Assembly: GCA_000955795.1 (NCBI GenBank)
Contig: JYOB01000004.1
Location: forward strand, 62,001 to 126,000
Length of the DNA: 64,000 nt
Source: Burkholderiaceae bacterium 26
Lineage (GTDB): Bacteria > Pseudomonadota > Gammaproteobacteria > Burkholderiales > Burkholderiaceae
Reading direction: 5' to 3'
Numbering within the stretch: the stretch's first letter is position 1; every line of letters begins with the position of its first letter. The translations under genes were made by a program, and so were the position numbers. The notes below the pieces were generated by a model. That model saw only the letters and a list, made by a program, of their open reading frames with translations. It was not told where the DNA came from and did no database searches. Positions 44,731 through 54,935 of this stretch are shown here, piece after piece.

Positions 44731-47064
44731 ATGACTGATTCCGTGTTGCAGAAGATCGTCTCCCGCATCGCCATTGAACTGGCGGTCAGGCCGCAGCAGG
44801 TTGCCGCCGCCGTGCAACTGCTGGACGAAGGCGCCACCGTGCCCTTCATTGCACGTTACCGAAAGGAAGTGACGGACAACCTGGACGACACGCAACTGCG
44901 CAACCTGGAAGAGCGCCTGCTGTACCTGCGCGAACTGGAAGACCGCCGCGCAGCCATCCTGGCTTCCATTGAAGAGCAAGGCAAGCTGACCGATGCCCTG
45001 CGCACCGCCATCGAGGCGGCCGAGACCAAGCAGGTGCTGGAAGATCTCTACCTGCCCTACAAGCCCAAGCGCCGCACGCGCGCCCAGATCGCCCGCGAAT
45101 GCGGCCTTGAGCCGTTGGCCCAGGCCCTGCTGGCCGACCCGACGCTCGATCCTCAAGCGGAAGCCGCCAAGTTCGTCAACGGCAATCCGACCGCCGATGG
45201 CGGCGTCCCCGACGTAAAGGCCGCGCTGGACGGCGCGCGCGACATCCTCTCCGAACAATTTGGCGAGACGGCCGAGCTGCTGGGCAAGGTGCGCGACCAC
45301 CTTTGGAATCAGGGCCAGGTTTCGTCGACGGTGGTGGAAGGCAAGGAAACTGCCGAAGAAGAGAAATTCCGCGATTACTACGCCTACAGCGAACCGATCC
45401 GGAACGTACCGTCGCACCGCGCATTGGCGCTATTCCGCGGCCGCAACGCGGGCGTGCTGTTCGTCAAGCTCGGTTTGGGCGAAGAACAGGACGCGCTGAG
45501 TCCCCACCCGTGCGAAGTCATGATCGCGCGCCATGTCGGCATCGAAAACAAGGGCCGCCCGGCTGACAAGTGGCTGTCGGATGTATGCCGCTGGTGCTGG
45601 CGCGTAAAGGTCCAGCCGCATATCGAAACCGAGCTGCTCACGCAGCTGCGCGAATCCGCCGAGGCCGAGGCCATCAAGATCTTCGGTCGCAATCTGCACG
45701 ACCTGCTGCTGGCGGCGCCGGCTGGCCCCAAGGCAGTAATGGGCGTCGATCCGGGCATCCGCACGGGCTGCAAGATCGCCGTGGTTGACCACACCGGCAA
45801 GCTGCTTGAAACCGCCACGATCTACCCGCACGAACCGCGCCGCGACTGGAACGGTTCGCTGGCCACCCTCGCGCGGTTGGCCAAGCAGCACGGCGTGGCA
45901 CTGGTTTCCATCGGCAACGGCACAGCAAGCCGCGAGACCGACAAGCTGGTGCAAGACCTCATGCGTAACGCGCCGGAGCTGAAGCTGACCAAGATCGTGG
46001 TGAGCGAGGCTGGCGCGTCGGTGTATTCGGCGTCGGAGCTGGCGGCCAAGGAATTCCCGGAACTGGATGTGTCGCTGCGTGGCGCGGTGTCGATCGCGCG
46101 TCGCCTGCAAGACCCGCTAGCCGAACTCGTGAAGATCGATCCGAAGTCGATCGGCGTCGGCCAATATCAGCACGACGTGAACCAGCGCGAGCTGGCCCGC
46201 GCGCTGGACGCCATCGTCGAGGATTGCGTCAACGCGGTCGGCGTGGATGTGAACACGGCCTCTGCCCCGCTGCTGGCGCGTGTCTCGGGGCTGAACTCGA
46301 TCCTCGCCAAGAACATCGTCGAATATCGTGATGCCAACGGCGCGTTCACCAACCGCGACGCGCTCAAGAAAGTGCCGCGCCTGGGCGACAAAACCTTCGA
46401 GCAGGCCGCCGGCTTTCTGCGCATCAATGACGGCGACAATCCGCTCGATCGCTCCTCGGTGCACCCGGAAGCGTATCCGGTGGTCAAGCGCATTCTGGAC
46501 AGCATCAAGAAGGGCGTCGGCGACGTGCTCGGCAACCGCGAGGCGCTGCGCGGCCTGACCGCTCGCGACTTCACCGACGAGAAGTTCGGCCTGCCGACCG
46601 TGGTCGACATTCTTTCTGAACTGGAGAAGCCCGGCCGCGACCCGCGCCCCGAGTTCAAGACGGCCACGTTCCAGGACGGCGTGGAAGACATCAAGGACCT
46701 GCAGCCCGGCATGGTGCTCGAAGGCGTGGTGACAAACGTGGCAGCGTTTGGCGCGTTCATCGACATCGGCGTGCATCAGGATGGTCTGGTGCATGTGTCG
46801 GCGCTGTCGACCAAGTTCGTGCGCGACCCGCACGAGGTGGTCAAGCCCGGCCAGATCGTCAAGGTCAAAGTGATGGAAGTCGACGTGAAGCGCAACCGCA
46901 TTGGACTGACGATGCGCCTGTCCGACGAACCCGGCCAGGCGCCTGCGCGTACCGGCAGTGGTGATCGCCCGAGCAGTGGCGGCAATCGCCACGGCGGCCA
47001 GCAGCGTCGCGCGCCGGAACCATCCGGCGCCATGGCGGAAGCCTTCGCCAAGCTCAAGCGCTAA
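44731..47064 (+). CDS. tex: Tex RNA-binding/transcription accessory protein
   Basis: The 777-residue protein (ATG at 44731) carries the helical N-terminal Tex region, a YqgF/RNase H-like fold ([20 protein letters not shown]), helix-hairpin-helix repeats ([42 protein letters not shown]) and a C-terminal S1 domain ([29 protein letters not shown]). A glycine-rich tail ends the protein. Tex binds nucleic acid and influences transcription and translation. Confidence 0.96.
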   Translation: MTDSVLQKIVSRIAIELAVRPQQVAAAVQLLDEGATVPFIARYRKEVTDNLDDTQLRNLEERLLYLRELEDRRAAILASIEEQGKLTDALRTAIEAAETKQVLEDLYLPYKPKRRTRAQIARECGLEPLAQALLADPTLDPQAEAAKFVNGNPTADGGVPDVKAALDGARDILSEQFGETAELLGKVRDHLWNQGQVSSTVVEGKETAEEEKFRDYYAYSEPIRNVPSHRALALFRGRNAGVLFVKLGLGEEQDALSPHPCEVMIARHVGIENKGRPADKWLSDVCRWCWRVKVQPHIETELLTQLRESAEAEAIKIFGRNLHDLLLAAPAGPKAVMGVDPGIRTGCKIAVVDHTGKLLETATIYPHEPRRDWNGSLATLARLAKQHGVALVSIGNGTASRETDKLVQDLMRNAPELKLTKIVVSEAGASVYSASELAAKEFPELDVSLRGAVSIARRLQDPLAELVKIDPKSIGVGQYQHDVNQRELARALDAIVEDCVNAVGVDVNTASAPLLARVSGLNSILAKNIVEYRDANGAFTNRDALKKVPRLGDKTFEQAAGFLRINDGDNPLDRSSVHPEAYPVVKRILDSIKKGVGDVLGNREALRGLTARDFTDEKFGLPTVVDILSELEKPGRDPRPEFKTATFQDGVEDIKDLQPGMVLEGVVTNVAAFGAFIDIGVHQDGLVHVSALSTKFVRDPHEVVKPGQIVKVKVMEVDVKRNRIGLTMRLSDEPGQAPARTGSGDRPSSGGNRHGGQQRRAPEPSGAMAEAFAKLKR

Positions 47065-47083
47065 CGCAGATTCTGTTTAGCGG

Positions 47084-47117
47084 AGCCCGCCCGGTTTTCG
47101 GACTCGGCGGGCTTTTT
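47084..47117 (+). terminator. tex terminator
   Basis: AGCCCGCC (47084-47091) and GGCGGGCT (47106-47113) form a stem followed by TTTTT, 20 bases after the stop. Confidence 0.85.
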
Positions 47118-47251
47118 CATGGCTGAGCGCGGTCGTTACAAGTCCTTACGCGCATGGATCTTTCCTAACACTCGCGCGTCGTCGACCCGCCTTATCGGCC
47201 CGTTATGGAGACACAGGCACACACCGCCTGGCACCCACGAGGAGAAACTCC

Positions 47252-47710
47252 ATGAAGACGAGCCACACCCTGATCGCTGCCCTGCTTGCTGTAGCCGGTA
47301 CCGCCGCTTTCGCGCAGACCACGCCGCCGGCTCCTGTGTCGCCTGTTACGCAAGTCCAGCAAGACAATCAGAAGATTCATCAGGACAACCGTGACATCCG
47401 TCACGACAACCGCGACATTCACCACGACCGTGCCGATATCGGCAAAGACAAGACCGCCCTGACTGACGAACGCGCCGAGCGCAACACCGCGCAACGCCGC
47501 GAAGACCGCGACCTGGCAAACGGCAACGTCAAGGGTGCCGAATACTGGAGCAAGCAACGCGCTCAAGATCAGCACCAGGTCAATGCCGACCGCCGTGACT
47601 TGCACCAGGACCGCAAGGACCTGCACGCCGACGTCAAGGATCGCAACCACGACGTACACGCGCGCAACCACGAAGTGCACAAACGCGACCACGACGCGTC
47701 GAAGATCTAA
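47252..47710 (+). CDS. Exported Asp/His-rich heptad-repeat protein
   Basis: The 152-residue protein has a Sec signal (LIAALLAVAGTAAFAQ) and a mature chain of 7-residue repeats of the form (I/L)-x-x-D-x-x-D: IHQDNRD, IRHDNRD, IHHDRAD, IGKDKTA and, near the C-terminus, LHQDRKD, LHADVKD. Histidine, aspartate and arginine dominate. The 21-base periodicity is visible in DNA. The repeat predicts a very hydrophilic helix with aligned carboxylates and imidazoles, suited to metal binding or protection from drying, but that is conjecture. It has its own terminator and an AGGAG ribosome binding site. Confidence 0.7.
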   Translation: MKTSHTLIAALLAVAGTAAFAQTTPPAPVSPVTQVQQDNQKIHQDNRDIRHDNRDIHHDRADIGKDKTALTDERAERNTAQRREDRDLANGNVKGAEYWSKQRAQDQHQVNADRRDLHQDRKDLHADVKDRNHDVHARNHEVHKRDHDASKI

Positions 47711-47735
47711 CCCGAACATCGCCTGACACCCAAAC

Positions 47736-47772
47736 AAAACGGCCCGTGCGTCTCTCTCGCACGGGCCGTTTG
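47736..47772. terminator. Terminator between the heptad protein gene and kup
   Basis: ACGGCCCGTGCG (47739-47750) pairs with CGCACGGGCCGT (47758-47769); flanking AAAA and TTGTT allow use on both strands. Confidence 0.8.
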
Positions 47773-47792
47773 TTATGCAGCGATACGGTCGG

Positions 47793-49694
47793 TCAGATCT
47801 CGACCTTCGTACCCAACTCCACCACACGGTTCGCGGGGATGTGGAAGAAGTCCGAGGGCTTGGCGCCGTTCTGATGCATCCACGCAAACAGACGCTCGCG
47901 CCACATCGACATGCCCGGCAACTTGGACGGCACCACCGATTCGCGCGCGATGAAAAACGACGTATCCATCAGCTCGCAGCGCGTGCCGATCTGCGGCTGA
48001 CCGAGTTCGAGCACGCGGTACACGTCCGGCGTTTCCTTGAAGCCGTATTCCGCCTTGACGATGTAGATGCCGCTGCCCAGATCGCGCACGGAGACCCGGT
48101 TTTTGTCGTCCACGTAGGGAATATCGCGCGTGACGAAGCTGATGAAGATCACGCGCTCGTGAAGCACGCGGTTGTGCTTGAGGTTATGCAGCAACGACAC
48201 CGGCACAAACTCGGTATTGCCGGTCAGGAAAACCGCCGTGCCCTCGACACGATGCGGCGGATGCGCCAGCAAGCCCGCCAAGAACGGTTCGAGCGGAATG
48301 CCATCCTCCAGGCTGCGAGCACGCAAAAGCTTCTTGCCCTTGTACCAAGTCATCAGCAGGAAGAACACACCGGCGCCCAGCGTCAAGGGGAACCAACCGC
48401 CATCGCGAATCTTCAAGAGGTTGGCCGAGAAGAATGCCATGTCGACCACCAGGAAACAAAGGCTCACGAGCGTCACAAGCGCCGGGTGCCAACGCCAGAC
48501 CGAGCGCATCACCACTGCCGCCAGCACTGTCGTGATGACCATCGTGGTCGTCACGGCAATGCCGTAGGCGGCGGCTAGGTTGTCGGATTTCTTGAACGCT
48601 AGCACCACGCCCACCACCAGGATCAGCAGCATCCAGTTGACCATCGGCACATAGATCTGGCCGATCTCGGCTTCCGAGGTGTAGCGAATGCGCATGCGCG
48701 GCACAAAACCCAGCTGAATCGCCTGGCTCGTCAGCGAAAACGCGCCCGAAATCACGGCCTGCGAGGCAATAACGGTAGCCGCCGCTGCCAGCACCACCAT
48801 CGGGAATTGCAACGCTTCCGGCACCGAACGGTAGAACGGGTTTTCGATGGTGCTCGGGTCGGTCAGCAACATCGCGCCTTGGCCGAAGTAGTTCAGCAGC
48901 AGGCTCGGCGCCACGATAAAGAACCACGCCCAGCGGATCGGACGGGCGCCGAAGTGGCCCATGTCGGCGTACAGCGCCTCAGCGCCGGTCAGCACCAGGA
49001 ACACCGAGCCCAGCACAATGAACGCCTGCAGCGCATGGTCGTGCAGGAACGAAATCGCATGCATCGGGTTAACGGCCACCAGGATCTGCGGCGCCTTCAC
49101 CAGATTCATCATGCCCAGCGCGGCCAGCGCGGCAAACCACAGCAGCATCACCGGACCGAACAACTTGCCGACCACCGACGTGCCGCTTCGCTGGATGAAA
49201 AACAGCACCGCCAGGATCACGAGCGTGATCGGCAAGACGAACGGCGTCAATGCTGGCGCGGCAATTTCAAGACCTTCCATGGCCGACAGGACAGAGATGG
49301 CCGGCGTGATCACCGCATCGCCATAGAACATGCAGGCACCGAAGACGCCCAGCATCATCAGCAGCGACATGCGTTTGGAATTGGTATTGGCCGTACGCAG
49401 CGACAGCGCCATCAGCGCAAGGATGCCGCCCTCGCCGTTGTTGTCGGCGCGCATGACAAACAGCACATACTTGAGCGACACCACGATCACCATCGCCCAG
49501 AACAGCATGGAGATGATGCCGAGCACCGCCCCGCTGGAGAAGGGAATGCCGTGCTCGGGGCTGAAGCACTCCTTGAGCGAATACAGCGGGCTGGTGCCGA
49601 TGTCTCCGAACACCACACCCACGGCACCAATCACCATGGCGCGCAGGTTCACGTTGGTCTGGGGCGACCCTGTTGCTGTAAGAGCTTGACTCAT
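47793..49694 (-). CDS. kup: Low-affinity potassium transporter Kup
   Basis: The 633-residue protein (ATG at 49694) starts near [24 protein letters not shown], the Kup signature, followed by about 12 membrane helices and a C-terminal cytoplasmic domain (about 450-633). [17 protein letters not shown] and [13 protein letters not shown] are conserved. It imports K+ with protons. It has a long upstream gap with repeated motifs. Confidence 0.96.
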   Translation of the reverse strand: MSQALTATGSPQTNVNLRAMVIGAVGVVFGDIGTSPLYSLKECFSPEHGIPFSSGAVLGIISMLFWAMVIVVSLKYVLFVMRADNNGEGGILALMALSLRTANTNSKRMSLLMMLGVFGACMFYGDAVITPAISVLSAMEGLEIAAPALTPFVLPITLVILAVLFFIQRSGTSVVGKLFGPVMLLWFAALAALGMMNLVKAPQILVAVNPMHAISFLHDHALQAFIVLGSVFLVLTGAEALYADMGHFGARPIRWAWFFIVAPSLLLNYFGQGAMLLTDPSTIENPFYRSVPEALQFPMVVLAAAATVIASQAVISGAFSLTSQAIQLGFVPRMRIRYTSEAEIGQIYVPMVNWMLLILVVGVVLAFKKSDNLAAAYGIAVTTTMVITTVLAAVVMRSVWRWHPALVTLVSLCFLVVDMAFFSANLLKIRDGGWFPLTLGAGVFFLLMTWYKGKKLLRARSLEDGIPLEPFLAGLLAHPPHRVEGTAVFLTGNTEFVPVSLLHNLKHNRVLHERVIFISFVTRDIPYVDDKNRVSVRDLGSGIYIVKAEYGFKETPDVYRVLELGQPQIGTRCELMDTSFFIARESVVPSKLPGMSMWRERLFAWMHQNGAKPSDFFHIPANRVVELGTKVEI

Positions 49695-50085
49695 GAACTT
49701 GGAAATCGGGCGGATTGCTGGCCGCTCAAAAAATCGTGCATTGCACAATGAGGGCGGATTGTACTCCCCGCCTCCCCCACGCCAACCCCTCGGGCGGGCA
49801 TTCGTTGCCGCGGTGCATCACGCTGTACAGCCATACCGATAAAGCGTTCTGCAGGGCCGAAAGAACATTGCCCTGGCACACAGATACCGAATAAAGCACA
49901 TTGTGCAGCGCGGGTCGGTCCCCTTGGTTCGCAGGCAACACGTTATACATGCTGTGCTGCACATAGCCGAAAGTAGGACTGCAGCTGACAGAACTTTGTA
50001 GGAAAATGCCTGACAAACCTTTATTGCAAAATTATGTTGAGCGACTGGTAATCAGCCGCCCGGCATTTCCGAAACGGGGACGGCC
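49695..50085. other. Repeat-containing non-coding region upstream of kup
   Basis: No convincing gene in 390 bases. Imperfect direct repeats occur: ATACCGATAAAGC (49833-49845) and ATACCGAATAAAGC (49884-49897), and GCCGAAAG at 49856-49863 and 49966-49973. A GTGCATTGCAC palindrome lies at the kup side (about 49737-49747). Low GC segments near 50000-50040 look promoter-like but no paired boxes are clear. Confidence 0.4.
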
Positions 50086-50325
50086 TTGCCCCACTCATCC
50101 ATCCGCATCTTGGGGCATTCCAAGCCTTCCCTGACCGCACTGATTGTGCTGCTGGTCGTGGCGGCCCTATTGTTTGCGATCCCGCGCATGATCCTGCCGT
50201 TGGCACAACCGGCTTTCATGCAGCGGCTCGACCCCACTGTGTGGGCCGATTATGCTGGCCCGTACGACCTGGCAGCCGCCGTGGTGGCCGCCAGCGCGCT
50301 CATCATCTTCCTGCTTCGCCGCTGA
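50086..50325 (+). CDS. Small two-helix membrane protein
   Basis: The 79-residue product begins with TTG after GGGGA. Helix one is SLTALIVLLVVAALLFAIPRMILPLA, helix two AAAVVAASALIIFLLRR at the very C-terminus, separated by a short loop containing two tryptophan/tyrosine residues. It ends 12 bases before the convergent pyrD stop. Hydrophobic patterning supports a real gene despite the rare start. Function unknown. Confidence 0.5.
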   Translation: MPHSSIRILGHSKPSLTALIVLLVVAALLFAIPRMILPLAQPAFMQRLDPTVWADYAGPYDLAAAVVAASALIIFLLRR

Positions 50326-50337
50326 GCGCGGCCGCCT

Positions 50338-51372
50338 TCAACGCGCCAGTGCGCGGGCGCATTCCGCAACCAGCGCGGGGCCGCGATAGATCAACCCCGT
50401 ATACAGCTGTACCAGCTGGGCGCCAGCATCGATCTTCTCGCGCGCATGCTCGCCGGCGAGGATGCCGCCCACGCCAATGATGGGCACCGCATCGCCCAGC
50501 AAACCATGTAATGCGCGAATTACCCGCGTCGAAGCCTCACGCACGGGCTGACCCGACAGGCCGCCCGCCTCTTCCGCATGCGCCAGACCAGCGACGGCCT
50601 CGCGGCTGATCGTCGTGTTGGTCGCAATCACGCCGTCCATTTTGTGGCGCAGCAGCGCGTCGGCAACGTTGGCAATCTGGTCGTCATCCAGGTCCGGCGC
50701 AATCTTCAGTGCCACCGGCACGTAGCGCTTATGCTGGTCTGCCAGACGCTGTTGCGCGTCGCGCAGCGTACCGAGCAGGCTGTCCAGCTCGCTCGCGCCC
50801 TGCAGTTGACGCAGGTTCTTCGTGTTCGGCGACGAAATGTTGACTGTCACGTAGCTCGCGTGCGGATACACACGCTCGAGGCAATGCAGGTAGTCGTCGA
50901 CAGCGCGCTCGATGGGCGTGTCAGCGTTCTTGCCGATGTTCAGGCCGAGCACGCCGCCCGCCTCGCGCCACTTCGACGCCTTCACGTTATTGATGAATGC
51001 ATCGACACCGCCGTTGTTGAAACCCATGCGATTGATGAGCGCATTGGCCGCCGGCAAGCGGAACATGCGCGGGCGCGGGTTGCCTGGCTGCGCGCGCGGC
51101 GTGACCGTGCCGACTTCAATAAAACCGAAGCCGAGCGCGCCGAGCGCATCGATATACGCGCCGTCCTTGTCCAAGCCAGCCGCCAGCCCGACCGGGTTGG
51201 GAAACGTCACGCCCATCACCGTGCGCGGCTGCGGGGCTACGCGCGCACCGATGCAGCCCGAGAGCCCCATCGCGTGTGCCCGCTTGAGCTGGTTCAGCGT
51301 GAAGTGATGCGCCTCTTCGGGATCCATCGAAAACAGCAGCGGGCGGGCAAGCGGGTACAGGGCGTTGAGCAC
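50338..51372 (-). CDS. pyrD: Dihydroorotate dehydrogenase (quinone), class 2
   Basis: The GTG at 51372 gives 344 residues beginning [23 protein letters not shown], the normal class 2 membrane-anchoring start. [32 protein letters not shown] (catalytic Ser region) and [12 protein letters not shown] are conserved. It oxidises dihydroorotate with quinone in pyrimidine synthesis. A TACAAT -10-like box at 51406-51411 lies inside the longer open frame (to 51435), which supports the inner start. Confidence 0.93.
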   Translation of the reverse strand: MLNALYPLARPLLFSMDPEEAHHFTLNQLKRAHAMGLSGCIGARVAPQPRTVMGVTFPNPVGLAAGLDKDGAYIDALGALGFGFIEVGTVTPRAQPGNPRPRMFRLPAANALINRMGFNNGGVDAFINNVKASKWREAGGVLGLNIGKNADTPIERAVDDYLHCLERVYPHASYVTVNISSPNTKNLRQLQGASELDSLLGTLRDAQQRLADQHKRYVPVALKIAPDLDDDQIANVADALLRHKMDGVIATNTTISREAVAGLAHAEEAGGLSGQPVREASTRVIRALHGLLGDAVPIIGVGGILAGEHAREKIDAGAQLVQLYTGLIYRGPALVAECARALAR

Positions 51373-51557
51373 GATCGGAATCAAGAGAAGAACGCGAAAG
51401 GCGGCATTGTAATCGGCCGGCACGCCGCAATGCACCGTGCGCGCCGCTTTCGAACACGGCTAGGCACGAAGTGTCCAAAGACCAGTCCGCGCTTGGCTTC
51501 GCGACTCGTTACACGGGTAACGAGCACCATCAATATGCATGCCGCGCGAGAAAAGTG

Positions 51558-51586
51558 TTGCATCGCCGCACGGATGTCGCTATAAT
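51558..51586 (+). promoter_or_regulatory. Promoter of the twin initiator tRNAs
   Basis: TTGCAT (51558-51563), a 17-base spacer and TATAAT (51581-51586) precede the first tRNA by 15 bases. Confidence 0.8.
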
Positions 51587-51601
51587 TTTTTATTCGACGG
51601 A

Positions 51602-51678
<77 letters not shown>

Positions 51679-51706
51679 GCCAGAAAGTCGAATGCGTTTC
51701 TACGGA

Positions 51707-51783
<77 letters not shown>

Positions 51784-51826
51784 GCCAAAGTAGAACGGCT
51801 CGCTCCAAGACCTGAGCCGAAACATC

Positions 51827-51850
51827 AAGCCCGCACACAGCGGGCTTTTT
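51827..51850 (+). terminator. Terminator of the tRNA-fMet pair
   Basis: AAGCCCGC (51827-51834) pairs with GCGGGCTT (51840-51847), followed by TTTGCTTTT. Confidence 0.85.
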
Positions 51851-51975
51851 GCTTTTCTACGTCTCCACGCATCGTTTTGCGTGCAACTCAGTGGATACTC
51901 TCACCCCACCCTGCGCCGCGCGGGGCCGCTCCGCCGCGGTGATACACTGAGATATTCCACCCGCGACGATTCCCC

Positions 51976-52563
51976 ATGAAATTCTGTTCCAACTGCGGCC
52001 AGTCAGTCGTCTCGCGCATTCCCGCCGGTGACAACCGACTGCGCGACGTTTGCGATCATTGCAATACGATTCACTATGTGAATCCGCGCAACGTGGTCGG
52101 CACCGTGCCCGTTTGGAACGATCAGATCCTCCTGTGCAAGCGCGCCATTGAACCGCGCTACGGCTTCTGGACCTTGCCCGCAGGCTTCATGGAAATTGGG
52201 GAGACGACCGCCCAGGCCGCGAACCGGGAAACGCAGGAAGAAGCCGGCGCCAACGTCGAAATCGGCGAGTTGTATTCGGTACTCAACGTGCCGCACGTGC
52301 ATCAAGTGCACTTGTTCTACCTGGCCAAGCTGAACGATCTGGATTTCGCGCCGGGCGAAGAAAGTCTGGAAGTCGCACTCTTCAATGAGGCCGACATCCC
52401 CTGGGATGATCTGGCCTTCCCGACTGTCATCCACACGCTGCGTTGCTTCTTCGCCGATCGCGCGGCCGGCAAGCTGGCCGACGGCAGCTTCCGCCTCCAC
52501 ACGCTCGACATCTACAAGCCGATGCGCTCGGCCGAGATCTACGCGCCGGCCACGACGCCGTAA
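51976..52563 (+). CDS. NUDIX hydrolase with zinc ribbon
   Basis: The 195-residue protein starts with a zinc ribbon (FCSNCGQ and CDHCNTIHY) and continues with a NUDIX fold containing GFMEIGETTAQAANRETQEEAG, which fits the Nudix box with its catalytic glutamates. The zinc ribbon plus Nudix layout resembles NADH pyrophosphatase-like proteins, but it is shorter than NudC. The substrate is probably a nucleoside diphosphate derivative. It is followed by aat after 24 bases. Confidence 0.88.
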   Translation: MKFCSNCGQSVVSRIPAGDNRLRDVCDHCNTIHYVNPRNVVGTVPVWNDQILLCKRAIEPRYGFWTLPAGFMEIGETTAQAANRETQEEAGANVEIGELYSVLNVPHVHQVHLFYLAKLNDLDFAPGEESLEVALFNEADIPWDDLAFPTVIHTLRCFFADRAAGKLADGSFRLHTLDIYKPMRSAEIYAPATTP

Positions 52564-52587
52564 CACTTACCTCACGTTGTCTGCATC

Positions 52588-53334
52588 ATGATCGCCTGGC
52601 TGGATCCGCACGATCCCTTCCCGCCGGTCGATCGCGCGCTCGGGCCGGAATCCGAAGCGCCGGGGCTACTGGCCGCCAGCGCGGAGCTATCGCCGCAACG
52701 GCTGCTGATCGCGTATCGGCAAGGCATTTTTCCGTGGTATGCCCAGGGCCAGCCGGTGCTGTGGTGGAGCACCGACCCGCGCATGGTGCTTCGCCCCGAC
52801 GATTTTCGCGTCTCAACTACCTTTCGCAAGACGCTGCGCCGCGTGCTTGACGACCCGGCCTGGGAAATCCGCATCGACCACGCCTTCCGCGAGACGATGG
52901 TCGCGTGTGCCACCACCGCGCGCCCTGGGCAGCACGGCACGTGGATCACCGAAGACGTCATTCAGGCCTATACCGCCCTGCACCGCCGCGGCTACGCGCA
53001 CAGCGTCGAGACGTGGCACGCCGGCCAACGCGTGGGCGGCTTGTACGGCGTGGCGCTCGGCCGCATGTTCTACGGCGAATCGATGTTTGCGCACCGCACC
53101 GATGCTTCAAAAATCGCGCTGGCGGCGCTCTGCGCCTTCCTCGGCGGTCAGGGCGTCGCGATGATAGACTGCCAGCAGGAGACCGAGCATCTGGCATCGC
53201 TGGGCGGTGCCCCGGTGCCGCGCGAGGCGTTTCTCGCACATGTGCGGGAGGCGGCCAACGCGCCGGCCATTGTGCCGTGGCACTTCGACAAATCGGTGCT
53301 CCGCCGGTGGACCGTGCGCAATGAGCAAGCTTAA
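52588..53334 (+). CDS. aat: Leucyl/phenylalanyl-tRNA-protein transferase
   Basis: The 248-residue protein includes [59 protein letters not shown] and [13 protein letters not shown], the Aat signature. It adds Leu or Phe to N-terminal Arg/Lys of proteins, marking them for ClpAP. It overlaps bpt by 14 bases. Confidence 0.96.
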   Translation: MIAWLDPHDPFPPVDRALGPESEAPGLLAASAELSPQRLLIAYRQGIFPWYAQGQPVLWWSTDPRMVLRPDDFRVSTTFRKTLRRVLDDPAWEIRIDHAFRETMVACATTARPGQHGTWITEDVIQAYTALHRRGYAHSVETWHAGQRVGGLYGVALGRMFYGESMFAHRTDASKIALAALCAFLGGQGVAMIDCQQETEHLASLGGAPVPREAFLAHVREAANAPAIVPWHFDKSVLRRWTVRNEQA

Positions 53335-54085
53335 GGAACTCCCCCTCTCGGCATTGCAGTTCTATGCCACCGCGCCTTACGCATGCAGCTATCTCGATGG
53401 CCGCCTGGCGCGCTCGCAGGTCGCCACGCCGGCGCACCTGATCAATGCCGACGTCTATTCAAAGCTCGTGCGCGCCGGCTTCCGGCGTAGCGGCATCTTC
53501 ACCTACCGTCCACATTGCGATGACTGCCATGCATGTACGCCATGCCGCGTCGTCGTTGATCGATATGAGCCGTCGCGTGCGCAACGCCGTGCCGCCGAGC
53601 GGCATCAAGGGCTTGAGGCGCTGGTTGCACCGCTTACCTATGTCGAAGAGCACTATCAGCTCTATCTGCTGTACCAGTCGGTCCGCCATGCGGGCGGCGG
53701 CATGGACCACGACAGCCGCGATCAATACGAGCAATTCCTGCTACAGAGCCGGGTGAATTCGCGTTTGGTGGAGTTTCGAGAGCCGCCCGAATCGCCATCG
53801 GCTGGCAAGCTGCGGATGGTCAGCATGATCGACGTGCTGGAAGACGGGTTGTCGTCTGTCTACACGTTCTACGACCCGATCGAACAGAGGGCGAGCTACG
53901 GAACGTACAACGTCCTGTGGCAGATCGCCCAGGCGCAAGCGCTGGATCTGCCCTACGTTTATCTCGGCTACTGGATCGAACAGAGCCGGAAGATGGCCTA
54001 TAAGGCGCTGTTTCAGCCGCTGGAACTGCTCGTCAATGGCGAGTGGCGACGGTTTGAGGACGTAGCGCCCCCAGCCACGGAGTGA
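53321..54085 (+). CDS. bpt: Aspartate/glutamate leucyltransferase Bpt (arginyltransferase family)
   Basis: The 254-residue protein (ATG at 53321 inside the end of aat) has the cysteine cluster [16 protein letters not shown] and the C-terminal acyltransferase fold [28 protein letters not shown]. Bpt adds Leu to N-terminal Asp/Glu, so with Aat it feeds the N-degron pathway. The overlap suggests translational coupling. Confidence 0.93.
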   Translation: MSKLKELPLSALQFYATAPYACSYLDGRLARSQVATPAHLINADVYSKLVRAGFRRSGIFTYRPHCDDCHACTPCRVVVDRYEPSRAQRRAAERHQGLEALVAPLTYVEEHYQLYLLYQSVRHAGGGMDHDSRDQYEQFLLQSRVNSRLVEFREPPESPSAGKLRMVSMIDVLEDGLSSVYTFYDPIEQRASYGTYNVLWQIAQAQALDLPYVYLGYWIEQSRKMAYKALFQPLELLVNGEWRRFEDVAPPATE

Positions 54086-54088
54086 TGA

Positions 54089-54256
54089 TCAGCGCGACGT
54101 GCGTTCGATCCCGACGTCGACTACGCCGTACGTGCTGATGTTGGAACTCTGGCTGTATTGATCGCGCGAAGTCGTACAACCTGCCAAGGCTCCGCCCACG
54201 CAAGCCAAACCGGCCGCCCACAGCGCGGCACGCTTCCACCAAGTCATTTCTCTCAT
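54089..54256 (-). CDS. Small lipoprotein
   Basis: A 55-residue frame starts at the ATG at 54256, preceded by AAGGAATC. It reads MREMTWWKRAALWAAG..., with a lipobox ALAGC at about residue 27, then a short tail rich in Ser/Thr (SRDQYSQSSNISTYGVVDVG). Entericidin-like small lipoproteins have this form. It starts 13 bases after the TM2 gene stop on the same strand, so the two may be co-transcribed. Function unknown. Confidence 0.65.
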   Translation of the reverse strand: MREMTWWKRAALWAAGLACVGGALAGCTTSRDQYSQSSNISTYGVVDVGIERTSR

Positions 54257-54269
54257 AGGTCGATTCCTT

Positions 54270-54584
54270 TCAGGGGGCGGTCGAAAGCCGCTCAGCGAGC
54301 ACCGTGTTGTATTCGCGGACCATCCCCGGGATCAGGAACATGTCCGCCAGCACCCAAAGCCCGCCGATGACGGCCAGCACCCAGCCTGCGGTGTTACCCA
54401 TGTCACGAAATGCCAGCCATGTGCCCCCGATGTTGGCAATGGCCTGTGCGATACCGCTGCCCGGCCGCTTCAGATAGAAGCGATGTGCCCCAAGAAAGCC
54501 CAACAGAAACCACCAGAGGTAGGCTACGCCCGAACTCTTTTTCTGGGCGTCGTACAGCATGATTTCGCGAGCGGTTTGATTCAT
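54270..54584 (-). CDS. TM2 domain-containing membrane protein
   Basis: The 104-residue protein has the TM2 pattern KKSSGVAYLWWFLLGFLGAHRFYLKRPGSGIAQ, two or three hydrophobic segments (YLWWFLLGFLGAHRF, WVLAVIGGLWVLADMFLIPG) and a short polar end. The domain is widespread; the role is unknown, with some links to membrane stress. It lies upstream of the small lipoprotein gene. Confidence 0.85.
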   Translation of the reverse strand: MNQTAREIMLYDAQKKSSGVAYLWWFLLGFLGAHRFYLKRPGSGIAQAIANIGGTWLAFRDMGNTAGWVLAVIGGLWVLADMFLIPGMVREYNTVLAERLSTAP

Positions 54585-54653
54585 GGCATGGGCTGAAGCG
54601 GGAATAAGCTGTCAGACACTAGCACGTATCCCGCGTTCCATGTCGCCTCTCGA

Positions 54654-54935
54654 TTACATGCTGGCGAGCTTGGCCTCAGCCTTGTCCGTCCACAAACGCA
54701 TTTCCGCGAGCAACGACGATGGCGAGAACGAGCAGCTTTCCTCGCCAAACGACACCGCCATGTCCAGCCGCTGCAGCAAGGAACGCCGCACCTGGTCGTA
54801 CGCCTGCGGCAAGACCGCCAACGGCGCGAGCACTGCATCGTCGCGCCACTGGTTGAGCAAGCGCGGCAGGTCGGGCGACTTTGCGTGACGATCAAGCGCG
54901 TCGCGCAGTGTCTGGAGGGATTCGGCGGTGGTCAT
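54654..54935 (-). CDS. Small helical protein downstream of lutB
   Basis: The 93-residue protein begins at an ATG overlapping the lutB stop by 4 bases (ATGA), which signals coupled translation. It is predicted all-helical (SLQTLRDALDRHAKSPDLPRLLNQW..., LLAEMRLWTDKAEAKLASM) with no cysteine cluster apart from one Cys. It is not LutC, which is larger and carries a LUD fold. Its position suggests a role in the lactate oxidation system. Confidence 0.65.
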   Translation of the reverse strand: MTTAESLQTLRDALDRHAKSPDLPRLLNQWRDDAVLAPLAVLPQAYDQVRRSLLQRLDMAVSFGEESCSFSPSSLLAEMRLWTDKAEAKLASM

